Source: Flavobacteriales bacterium
GTDB lineage: Bacteria; Bacteroidota; Bacteroidia; NS11-12g; UBA9320
Direction of reading: 5' to 3'
Assembly (NCBI GenBank): GCA_020635435.1
Contig: JACJZU010000004.1
Location: 438,103 to 502,102 of the forward strand
DNA length: 64,000 bases
Shown here in pieces: positions 25,384 through 34,300 of this stretch. How positions within the stretch are numbered: position 1 is the first letter of the stretch; every line of letters begins with the position of its first letter. The notes below the pieces were generated by a model. It ran no database searches. It had not been told where the DNA came from and worked only from the letters and a program-made list of their open reading frames with translations. A program made the translations under genes and the position numbers.

Positions 25384-27645
25384 ATGAAACGATCATTCCT
25401 ATTATTAGTCACCGTTCTGCCTTTGCTGGCTGTGTTCTCCTGCGGGAAGAAACAGGATCAGTACACCGAGGCCGACGGACATTCAGGAGCCACTATGAAA
25501 AGTCATTCCAATGCGCGTGCTACCAGTAACAGCGACTGGTGGCCGAATCAGCTTAATTTGAGTATCCTTCGACAGAACTCGGAACTTTCGAACCCAATGG
25601 GGGAGGATTTCGACTATGCCAAAGCATTTGAAAGTTTGGATTACGAAGCCTTAAAAAAGGACATCCGTGATCTGATGACCCAGTCTCAGGACTGGTGGCC
25701 TGCCGATTTTGGCCACTATGGCGGCTTGTTCATCCGTATGGCATGGCACAGTGCCGGTACCTACCGTTCTGCGGATGGAAGAGGCGGATCTCGTGCCGGA
25801 CAGCAGCGTTTCGCCCCGTTGAACAGTTGGCCCGACAATGCCAACCTGGACAAGGCCCGACGCTTGTTGTGGCCCATCAAGCAGAAATATGGCAACAAGA
25901 TATCCTGGGCCGATCTTATGGTGCTCACCGGCAACGTTGCCCTGGAATCGATGGGTTTCAAAACTTTCGGTTTCGCGGGGGGAAGAGAGGATGTTTGGGA
26001 GCCTGAATTGGATGTATACTGGGGTTCTGAAACCAAATGGCTGGAGGATAAACGCTATTCCGGCGATCGGGAATTGGAGAATCCGCTTGCTGCCGTACAA
26101 ATGGGACTTATCTATGTGAATCCCGAGGGTCCCAAAGGAAATCCGGATCCAAAACTGGCGGCGAAGGACATACGCGAAACCTTCGGTCGTATGGGTATGA
26201 ATGATGAGGAAACCGTTGCATTGATCGCAGGAGGCCATACCCTCGGTAAAACACACGGTGCAGGGCCCGCCTCCCATGTTGGTCCCGAGCCCGAAGCAGC
26301 ACCCATCGAAGAGCAGGGGTTAGGTTGGAAGAGCACGTACAAGTCGGGCAAAGGGCCGGATGCCATCACCTCTGGTTTGGAAGTTACATGGACGTCTACA
26401 CCATCTAAGTGGAGCCACTTATTCTTTTATATCCTGTTCAATCACGAATGGGAATTGACCAAGAGTCCGGCCGGAGCACATCAATGGGTGGCCAAAGACC
26501 CGAAAGTGATGGTGCCTGACGCCTTCGACTCAACAAAAAAGCATAAACCGACTATGCTCACCACCGATCTTTCTCTGCGTTTCGACCCCGAGTACGAGAA
26601 GATCAGCCGCAAATTCCTCGAAAATCCAGAGGCATTTGATGATGCGTTTGCCCGTGCCTGGTTCAAGCTTACGCACCGCGATATGGGTCCGAAAACAACG
26701 TATCTTGGTCCGGAAGCACCAACAGAAGACCTCATCTGGCAGGATCCGATCCCTGCATTGAACCATGAATTGGTGAATCAAAAGGATATCGCCGACCTGA
26801 AGAACAAGATCCTGAACTCCGGTTTAACCATCAGTGAACTGGTAACAACAGCCTGGGCTTCGGCTTCAACCTATCGCCATTCCGACCGACGCGGTGGTGC
26901 TAATGGAGCACGAATACGACTCGAACCACAACGCAGCTGGGAGGTGAACAATCCAAAGCAACTCGAAAGAGTATTGGGAACTCTTGAACAGATCCAGACG
27001 GAATTCAATTCAAAATCAAAAACCAAGAAAGTCTCCATGGCCGATCTGATCGTACTCGGTGGATGTGCAGCGGTTGAGAAAGCGGCCTCCAATGCGGGTT
27101 ACACCATTCAAGTTCCGTTCATACCGGGGCGCATGGATGCCACAGCCGAGCAAACCGATGTGAAGTCGTTTGAATTACTCGAGCCGATGGCCGATGGATT
27201 CCGGAATTATCTGAAAACCAGATACACCATTTCTACCGAGGAACTCCTCGTTGATAAAGCGCAGTTGCTCCGATTGACCGCTCCGGAAATGACCGTATTA
27301 GTGGGAGGAATGCGGTCGCTGAATGCGAACTACGACAATTCCAAAAAAGGGATTTTCAGCGATGAGAAGGACAAACTCACTAATTCATTCTTTGTGAATT
27401 TACTGGATATGAGCACCGAGTGGAAAGCCATCAATGATGAGAAAGAAGTATTTGAGGGTATGGACCGCACAACCGGAAAAGTAAAATACACCGCTACCCG
27501 AGCCGATCTGATCTTTGGTTCCAACTCCGAGCTACGGGCATTGGCAGAAGTGTATGCCAGCGACGATGCCAAAGAAAAATTCGTTCAGGACTTCGTTTCA
27601 GCCTGGACCAAGGTGATGAACCTGGATCGTTTCGATCTGAAGTAA
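25384..27645 (+). CDS. katG: Catalase-peroxidase KatG with lipoprotein signal peptide
   Basis: A 753-residue bifunctional haem catalase-peroxidase. Distal Arg118, Trp121 and His122 (FIRMAWHS), proximal His285 (GGHTLGKTH) and the Trp121-Tyr244-Met270 cross-link residues needed for catalase activity are all in place, with the same spacing as in other KatG proteins. The second, haem-free repeat follows from about residue 440. Unusually, the N terminus MKRSFLLLVTVLPLLAVFSC is a lipoprotein signal with Cys20, followed by a ~35-residue polar linker, so the enzyme is predicted to be exported and lipid-anchored. A TACCTTTG box at 25302-25309 could be its -7 promoter element. A strong hairpin terminator follows. 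Confidence 0.95.
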   Translation: MKRSFLLLVTVLPLLAVFSCGKKQDQYTEADGHSGATMKSHSNARATSNSDWWPNQLNLSILRQNSELSNPMGEDFDYAKAFESLDYEALKKDIRDLMTQSQDWWPADFGHYGGLFIRMAWHSAGTYRSADGRGGSRAGQQRFAPLNSWPDNANLDKARRLLWPIKQKYGNKISWADLMVLTGNVALESMGFKTFGFAGGREDVWEPELDVYWGSETKWLEDKRYSGDRELENPLAAVQMGLIYVNPEGPKGNPDPKLAAKDIRETFGRMGMNDEETVALIAGGHTLGKTHGAGPASHVGPEPEAAPIEEQGLGWKSTYKSGKGPDAITSGLEVTWTSTPSKWSHLFFYILFNHEWELTKSPAGAHQWVAKDPKVMVPDAFDSTKKHKPTMLTTDLSLRFDPEYEKISRKFLENPEAFDDAFARAWFKLTHRDMGPKTTYLGPEAPTEDLIWQDPIPALNHELVNQKDIADLKNKILNSGLTISELVTTAWASASTYRHSDRRGGANGARIRLEPQRSWEVNNPKQLERVLGTLEQIQTEFNSKSKTKKVSMADLIVLGGCAAVEKAASNAGYTIQVPFIPGRMDATAEQTDVKSFELLEPMADGFRNYLKTRYTISTEELLVDKAQLLRLTAPEMTVLVGGMRSLNANYDNSKKGIFSDEKDKLTNSFFVNLLDMSTEWKAINDEKEVFEGMDRTTGKVKYTATRADLIFGSNSELRALAEVYASDDAKEKFVQDFVSAWTKVMNLDRFDLK

Positions 27646-27710
27646 GATACATTCGGGAAAATTTGCGGTGCATTACCGCAGCACCTCATCCCGGATCTTG
27701 TCCGGGCTAC

Positions 27711-27756
27711 AACCAGGCGGAGACCAAATAGATCGCGTCTCCGCTTGGTTTTTTTA
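27711..27756 (+). terminator. Rho-independent terminator after katG
   Basis: The inverted repeat AACCAGGCGGAGAC / GTCTCCGCTTGGTT has a loop of about 12 bases and is followed by a run of seven T. It lies 66 bases after the katG stop. Confidence 0.85.
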
Positions 27757-27854
27757 TGCTTCCGAATGAACTGTACCCACCCACACCGCGAACCTTTCTG
27801 ACCGGATCAAGTCGGAACTATTTCAGATAATTTCAACCTCACCCAAGCCACCTA

Positions 27855-27920
27855 CCCATCATGCCATCCTCCTATCCTCCCATCCTCCTATCTTCCTATC
27901 CTCCCATCATCCTACCCCCC
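27855..27920. repeat. Simple C/T-rich repeat (CCTCCTAT/CCCATCCTCC type)
   Basis: A low-complexity stretch made of short units such as CATCCTCCTAT and CCTCCCATC, between the convergent katG and cyclophilin genes. The same unit occurs in a longer block at 59797-59935, also just after the 3' end of a gene. Confidence 0.75.
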
Positions 27921-28532
27921 AACCCTAAACCCAAAACTATCCAGCATCTGCTCCCCGGTAAATTGAAGGATGCGCACCTTGAGCGGTATGTCTTCAAGCG
28001 GTTTGTCATTCGAGTCCGTTTTCACCGCTTCCAGCATCTCCAGTACATCGGTACCTCTCAGGATCTGGCCGAAGATCATATAATCCCCATCTAATCCGGG
28101 CAGTCCGGCCTCTTTGTTCACAATATAGAACTGGCAGGCATTGGAGCGTTTTTCGGGATTATCGTCGCGGCCCATACCCAATGCTCCATAAACGTGCTTT
28201 ATACTGTCGACGAATTCCGGTTCGAGGAGGTAGGGGGAATTCTCGAAGTACTGCACCGAATCCGGACAACCGCCCTGTATCACGAAATTGCGCACGACCC
28301 GGTTGAAAGTGAACTGGTCGTACAGCCCGTCTTCGGCCAATTCCATGAATTTCTTCTTGTGATTGGGCGTTTCGTCGTACAGCCAAAAATACATGATTCC
28401 CAAACGGGTTTCGACGGAAGCTACCGGATAGGTTGTTTCAGTTGGTTGGTTATTCAGATCATCCTGGGTTGGTTTACAAGAGATCATGGACAAACTTGTA
28501 AGGATGGAGAAGATCATTAATCGGGAACTCAT
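27912..28532 (-). CDS. Cyclophilin-type peptidyl-prolyl isomerase, lipoprotein
   Basis: 206 residues. A lipoprotein signal MSSRLMIFSILTSLSMISC ends at Cys19. The mature part is a cyclophilin: FTFNRVVRNFVIQGG corresponds to the conserved F-H-R-V-I-x-x-F-M-I-Q-G-G active-site block (with the His replaced by Asn), then ALGMGRDDNPEKRSNACQFY and LDGDYMIFGQILRGTDVLE. It probably speeds proline isomerisation of proteins in the periplasm or at the outer membrane. Some active-site changes make the catalytic rate uncertain. Confidence 0.85.
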   Translation of the reverse strand: MSSRLMIFSILTSLSMISCKPTQDDLNNQPTETTYPVASVETRLGIMYFWLYDETPNHKKKFMELAEDGLYDQFTFNRVVRNFVIQGGCPDSVQYFENSPYLLEPEFVDSIKHVYGALGMGRDDNPEKRSNACQFYIVNKEAGLPGLDGDYMIFGQILRGTDVLEMLEAVKTDSNDKPLEDIPLKVRILQFTGEQMLDSFGFRVGG

Positions 28533-28709
28533 AAAGGACGCTATTTAAGGGATAGGAAGACCAAAGATTCAATTTATGTAGGTTAATTCCTAATCCAATG
28601 GAGCTCTTCGGCACCAAGGCCCCGGAGACTCTTCTACAGATCGTAATCAACACACTTGGTTCGGAATCACTAATTTTGGTGCTTACGAACCTGGTCTTAG
28701 CGCTTTTTC

Positions 28710-30152
28710 ATGGTGGATCCATCCAAAGCCGGATACAAATTGCGAATGAGCGCTCTGGTATTGCTGTTAGCCTGTTTCTCATTCATGTCGCTCGGTAGAA
28801 CCTGGCTCGTAGATCCGAACGGTAAATACCCGACCCTTTTTGCGCTGCGGACACTGGTTGATGATGGCGACACGATCCTCATCGAAGCAGCCCTTTACGC
28901 AGACCATCCTCAGGCGAGCTTCGCACAGTCCGGTTTACTCATCAAGGGTATAAACGGTCGACCTCGCCTGGAGGCGGGGAATAAGCTTGCTACGAATTCC
29001 AACGGCAAAGCAATTCTCGTTTTGAGCGGTTCGGAATGCATCGTGGAGAACATAGAATTTGCGAATGCCGCTGTTCCCGATCACAATGGGGCGGGTATTC
29101 GGCAGGAAGGGTGCAACCTCACGGTGCGCTATTGCTTTTTCAATGGGAATGAGATGGGCTTACTCGGTGGCAATCTTTCTCCTTGTACGGTACTGGTTGA
29201 ACATTGCATTTTTCGAAATAACGGGAGTCCTGCCAATCCCGGTTACCAACACAACATCTACATCAATCACATCGATACCTTTATCTTTCGGTACAACTAC
29301 AGTGTGGATGCCATAGCTGACGGACATGAACTCAAGAGCAGAGCTCATGTGAACATCATAACCTATAATCACATTTCAAACAGGAATACGAAGGATAGCC
29401 GAAACATCGATCTTCCGAACGGCGGCGTTGCTCTGATTATGGGTAATCTACTCGAGCAAGGCGAAGCATCTTCCAACAGCAACATGCTCGGTTTTGGAAT
29501 GGAGGGACTCACAAATCGAGATCCGCACGCGCTGTGGGTTGTCAATAACACCTTCGTCAATTACAAAACCAAAGGCAATTTCATTCAGGTCAAGGATGGG
29601 ACGGACTCCCTTTTCGTTGTCAACAATATACTGGTTGGAGCCAAAACAGGGGGGCTCATTACGGGCTCCTCTAATTGGATGGATAGCTCATCGAACTTTG
29701 TGAGCGACGATATTTCCGACGCCGGGTTTGTGTATTCGCATCCAACGTTTTACGGACTTCTGCCGGGGTCGCCCTGCCTGAATACCGGCAAACTGTTGAA
29801 CCGTCGGGTGGGCCCATATTCCCTCATTCCAAGGCATGAATATGTGGATACGGCCAACTTCAAAGCACGAATCGGCGATTCCCGTATCGATTTGGGTGCC
29901 TTTGAGGCGGCATCAACGAGTTCTGTTGTTGGTCGCGACATCAGAACGTCGGTGATCTATCCCAATCCGGTTCAGGGCCAGAGTCTGTTTGTGCGGGATC
30001 ACAACGGAGCCCTGGTTCGCTTTTATACCCCGGATGGACGATTGGTCTACAGCACGCTCGTGCGCAACGATCAGGTCGATCTGGAAATTCTGCCAAAGGG
30101 GATCTACCTGGTTGAGATACAAGGGAATTCCATGTACCTGATCCGGAATTGA
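28710..30152 (+). CDS. Secreted right-handed beta-helix protein with T9SS sorting domain
   Basis: 480 residues. A hydrophobic signal segment (ALVLLLACFSFMSLG) lies near residue 20; the ATG at 28710 is kept because it supplies the basic residues before it, with an alternative at 28746. The central region has the repeating pattern of parallel beta-helix proteins (NIEFANAAVPDHNGAGIRQ, then CFFNGNEMGLLGGN and similar turns), the fold of pectate lyases and other polysaccharide lyases. The last ~80 residues form a type A T9SS sorting domain (VIYPNPVQG ... GIYLVEIQ). It is probably exported to the cell surface to act on or bind polysaccharide; no catalytic residues could be assigned. Confidence 0.78.
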   Translation: MVDPSKAGYKLRMSALVLLLACFSFMSLGRTWLVDPNGKYPTLFALRTLVDDGDTILIEAALYADHPQASFAQSGLLIKGINGRPRLEAGNKLATNSNGKAILVLSGSECIVENIEFANAAVPDHNGAGIRQEGCNLTVRYCFFNGNEMGLLGGNLSPCTVLVEHCIFRNNGSPANPGYQHNIYINHIDTFIFRYNYSVDAIADGHELKSRAHVNIITYNHISNRNTKDSRNIDLPNGGVALIMGNLLEQGEASSNSNMLGFGMEGLTNRDPHALWVVNNTFVNYKTKGNFIQVKDGTDSLFVVNNILVGAKTGGLITGSSNWMDSSSNFVSDDISDAGFVYSHPTFYGLLPGSPCLNTGKLLNRRVGPYSLIPRHEYVDTANFKARIGDSRIDLGAFEAASTSSVVGRDIRTSVIYPNPVQGQSLFVRDHNGALVRFYTPDGRLVYSTLVRNDQVDLEILPKGIYLVEIQGNSMYLIRN

Positions 30153-30171
30153 AGATCGTTCCGGATCTTGC

Positions 30172-31344
30172 TTATTCGTTGATCAATTGAAAGGCCCCAC
30201 TTACGAGAAACTGAGCATCACGTGGAAGAGAGGCAGCATTTCGCAATTCGCGGAATGTTCCATCGGTTCTACCTTCCGGTATTTCCACTTTTTGAAAGAT
30301 GTATCTGTCCCCGGTCTGTTGTGTGAGCATTAGGGCGTAATACACTCCGTTTGCCTCAACAACGGCATTGGAAGGAATTGCGAGGGCAGTATCTGCTTTG
30401 GTAAGAATGCGAGCTTCCACATACATTCCCGGACTCAAAAGGTTAACATCCGACATGTTCGGATGTCCGTGAATTCGAATGGTTCTGCTCTCTTCGTCGA
30501 TGGTCTTGTTGATGAGATGTACGGAGGCTTTGTATTCCCTGCTGTTATCTTGCCGGATGTGAAAACGGATCTCCTGATCTTCGCGTATTCGGGGAAGGTC
30601 GGCTTCGAAAACATTGAGTTCCAGGTGCATATGATCCGTATCAACAATGGATAGCGCAACATCCGAGGGTGCTAGATGTGCTCCTTTGGTAACGTGTAGT
30701 GTCGATACATATCCGCTTATCGGGGCGTAAACCGGTATACTGCTTCGTATGGATGCCACGGTCAAGGTCTCCGGATCGATGTGGATCATGCGTAGTTTGG
30801 ACCTGAGAGCTTCGTATTGAACCTGTGTTACGGTGAATTCCGATTCTGCCTTGAGGAAGTTCTTTTCCGACGTTGCCCGGTCGGCCAGTAAGTTCTTCTG
30901 CCGTTCCATATCCGATCTCAAATAGCTCAACCTGCCCTTTGCTTCCAGAAGATCCTGCTGCATCTGAATGTACTGTGGGTCTTCGAGAGTAAATAATACC
31001 TGCCCTTTTGTAACTTTCTGCCCATTCAACAGATCGATATCTTTCACATAACCTCCAAAATAGGTACTAACAGCTACGCGGTTCGATGGAGGGACATCGA
31101 TATGGCCTGTTGCGCGCACTTCGTCGTAAAAAGCGATCCGTTCGGCTCTGCCCAGTTTCATACCCGCACTTTCGAATTGTGCAGTGCTCAGTTCGATCTC
31201 AGCCTTTGCATCTCCGGTGTCCCCGGTATCTGAAGACAATGTGGATTCCGAGCTCCCCGAACAAGACAGTAAGCCTAAAAGGAATATACAGGATCCTGCT
31301 TGAGAGAGGATATTCCACAGGGGTATTTGCTTTTTTGGAGACAT
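30172..31344 (-). CDS. RND efflux periplasmic adaptor (CzcB/CusB family)
   Basis: 390 residues with a lipoprotein-like signal (SCIFLLGLLSC). It shows the usual membrane-fusion-protein order: a beta-barrel/lipoyl half (VAVSTYFGGYVKDIDLLNGQ), an alpha-hairpin (about 125-190, with QQDLLEAKGRLSYLRSDMERQ) and the second lipoyl half (VYAPISGYVSTLHVTKG). It bridges the inner-membrane pump and the outer-membrane channel, both encoded as one polypeptide by the gene directly upstream (2 bases between them). Confidence 0.9.
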   Translation of the reverse strand: MSPKKQIPLWNILSQAGSCIFLLGLLSCSGSSESTLSSDTGDTGDAKAEIELSTAQFESAGMKLGRAERIAFYDEVRATGHIDVPPSNRVAVSTYFGGYVKDIDLLNGQKVTKGQVLFTLEDPQYIQMQQDLLEAKGRLSYLRSDMERQKNLLADRATSEKNFLKAESEFTVTQVQYEALRSKLRMIHIDPETLTVASIRSSIPVYAPISGYVSTLHVTKGAHLAPSDVALSIVDTDHMHLELNVFEADLPRIREDQEIRFHIRQDNSREYKASVHLINKTIDEESRTIRIHGHPNMSDVNLLSPGMYVEARILTKADTALAIPSNAVVEANGVYYALMLTQQTGDRYIFQKVEIPEGRTDGTFRELRNAASLPRDAQFLVSGAFQLINE

Positions 31345-31346
31345 GG

Positions 31347-34300
31347 TCAGTTGGATAGGTAATTGATCTGAAGAACGCTCACATCAAACTCGTAAAGGGC
31401 TTTCAGATAGGCTAATTCCATATTTTGAGCATTTTCCATGAGCTGCGTGTATTGAAGGTAGTCGATCTCACCACTTCGGTAGGCATTGTTGGCATGCGAT
31501 ATAATTTCTTCTCTGAGTTTTTTACCTCCGGATTCATAATAGCTCAGGGCTTCTTCATTGCGGCGCAGATCTGAACGCAATGTTTCATAACGGGTATTGA
31601 GTTCCAATTTGAATTGGGTGCTTTGGGTTCGTTGGATATCCACTTCGGTAGCTGCAGCGTTGATCAGTGCTTTCTGACTGCCATACCAAAGCGGTACGGC
31701 GAGGCCCAGCTGAAATCCGGTATACGACTGTACGCCCGTTCCGTTATTGGTTCCCTGAAACAGGACTATGTTGAGATCGGGAAGTATCTGCTGCTTTTGT
31801 AGGTTGAGTTGTTTTTGTGCGAGCAAGGAAGCGTTGCTTGCATAGCGAAAACCCGGATGTGAACTGGTGTCTGGTAATCTCAGTTCAAGTCGTTTCAGGG
31901 AGTTTTCCGACAGTGTGAAGGCGCTGTCCCATTGCATCCATTGTTGCAATTCGGCGTGAGCTCTTTTGATCTGCTCCCCGATCTGCTCGAGTTGGACGCT
32001 GATCTCCGTACGTTTAGCCTCGGCGGTGAGCATTTCGAGATAGTTCGATTCACCCTCCTGGTAACGTCGGTTTGTCGCACGGCTAAAATCGGAATACAAA
32101 CTATCCAACAACCTATAGCTGCTTTGTAATTGCTTCCAGTACACGATGGTCAGATAACTCAATTCTACATTTTTGGAGAGAGCCATCTCATCCAGTTCGT
32201 AGCGGTCGCGATAGAGCTGCACCTCGGTTTCGAGTACCTTGTTCCGTGCTCCATACACTGTAGGGAATTGAAGGGATTGGTTCAATCCCCAAACGTTGAG
32301 CGGGAGCTCGTTTGGCGCAATATTATTCAGGTCCCGGTTAAAATAGATCTCCGTTTTACCCGGATCGAAGGAACTCCGCACGAGTTGTTCGGCCTGCTTT
32401 ATGCGCAGGGAAGAGGTGTGGAGTGCCCGGTTGTTGCGAATGGCAATTGCCACAGCCTCGTTGGAACTGATGGCCTTGTTTTGTCCAAGCACATCCGAAA
32501 TGTTGATGTAAAAAAGGATGAGTACCGATAAAACAGTTGGCAACGGCGCTTTGATCCTGAATTTGCGTCGTTTTCGGTCGAACAATGCATACAGTACCGG
32601 CAATACAATGAGGGTGAGCGCAGTTGCCGATATCAGACCACCTACAACCACTGTTGCCAGGGGGCGTTGAACCTCCGCGCCTGCAGAGCCGGAGACGGCC
32701 ATGGGCAGAAAGCCAAGGGCAGCAGCGGCCGCTGTGAGCAGAACGGGTCGAAGACGGTTGCGGGTTCCTGTGCGTATGCGCTCGTTGATGTCGTTCACGC
32801 CATGAGCTTTCAACTCTTTGAATTCCTCGATCAACACGATACCGTTCAATACAGCGATCCCGAAAAGCGCTATGAAGCCGATACCTGCCGAGATGCTGAA
32901 GGGCATATTACGCAAATAGAGCAGCACTACACCTCCTATGGCCGACATAGGTATGGCGCTGTAAATAATGAGGGCTTCTTTCACTGAATCAAATGCGAAA
33001 TAGAGCAATAGGAAAATGAGCAACAAGGCGATCGGAACGGCTAACATCAGTCGTTCACGAGCAGTTCGCAGGTTTTCGAACTGACCGCCATATTGGATCG
33101 TATATCCGGGCGGGAGCAACACTTTTTGATCAATGGCCTTCTGTACATCCTTTACAACCGATTCCAGGTCGCGGTTCCGCACATTCACGCCAACCACAAT
33201 ACGCCTTTTGGTATTGTCGCGCGAGATCTTTGCGGGTCCTTTGGTGGTAGAAATGTGGGCAAATTCGCTCAAAGGTAATTGACCTCCTCCGGGCAGAAGA
33301 ATATTGGCTGTTTCAATGTCGCTGATACTTTGCCTGTGCGCTTCATCAAAGCGGATCACAAGATCGAATTGCTTTTCACCCTCGAAAACGGTCCCGGCCG
33401 GCATTCCTGCAAATCCGGCGGTGATCACCGCATTGAGGTCGGCAATGTTCAGCCCATACTTGGCGATCTTCCGTCGGTCGTATTCTACGGTCATTTGCGG
33501 CAATCCGGCTATTTTCTCAACACTTATATCCGCTGCGCCTTCGATCTGCGCTATGGCCGATTCGATCTCCAAAGCTTTCTGCACAAGAATGTCCAGGTCT
33601 TCACCAAATACCTTGATGGCCAGATCGGCGCGAACCCCTGTGATGAGTTCGTTGAACCGCATTTCAATCGGTTGCGTGAATTCATAGTCGACACCCGGCA
33701 GCATTTGGAGAGCCTTTTTGAATGTATCGGCCAGTTGATCCTTGCTCGATGCAGTGACCCATTCCGAGCGCGGACGTAATTTGATGATCACATCACTCTC
33801 TTCCATCGACATCGGGTCGGTAGGTACCTCGGCTGCCCCGATCCGGCTCACAACCTGTTCAACTTCCGGAAATCCCATGAGGATCTGCTCCATGCGGGTA
33901 GTAGCCTCGGCAGTGCTGCTCAGCGAAGTGCCTGTTTTCAGAACGGGTTGTATCACAAAATCGCCTTCATCCAGGGTAGGGACAAATTCACCTCCCATTC
34001 TGCTGAAGAGGAACACCGATCCGGATAGCAGGATCAATGCCATTGCAAGTACTGCGCGTTTATGTCCCAGTGCCCAATTGATGGTAGGTGCATAGTTGCG
34101 TTCGAGGAATGCGATCAGTCGGGAGGATATGGTTCGCTTCTCCGGATCAACCGGTTTAATGAAGAGTGATGCCATCACCGGAACATAGGTGAAGCAGAGG
34201 ATCATAGCCCCCAGGAGTGCGAAGCAGAATACCATGGCCATCGGCCGGAACATTTTTCCTTCAACTCCCACCAGGGAAAGGATGGGGATGAATACGATCA

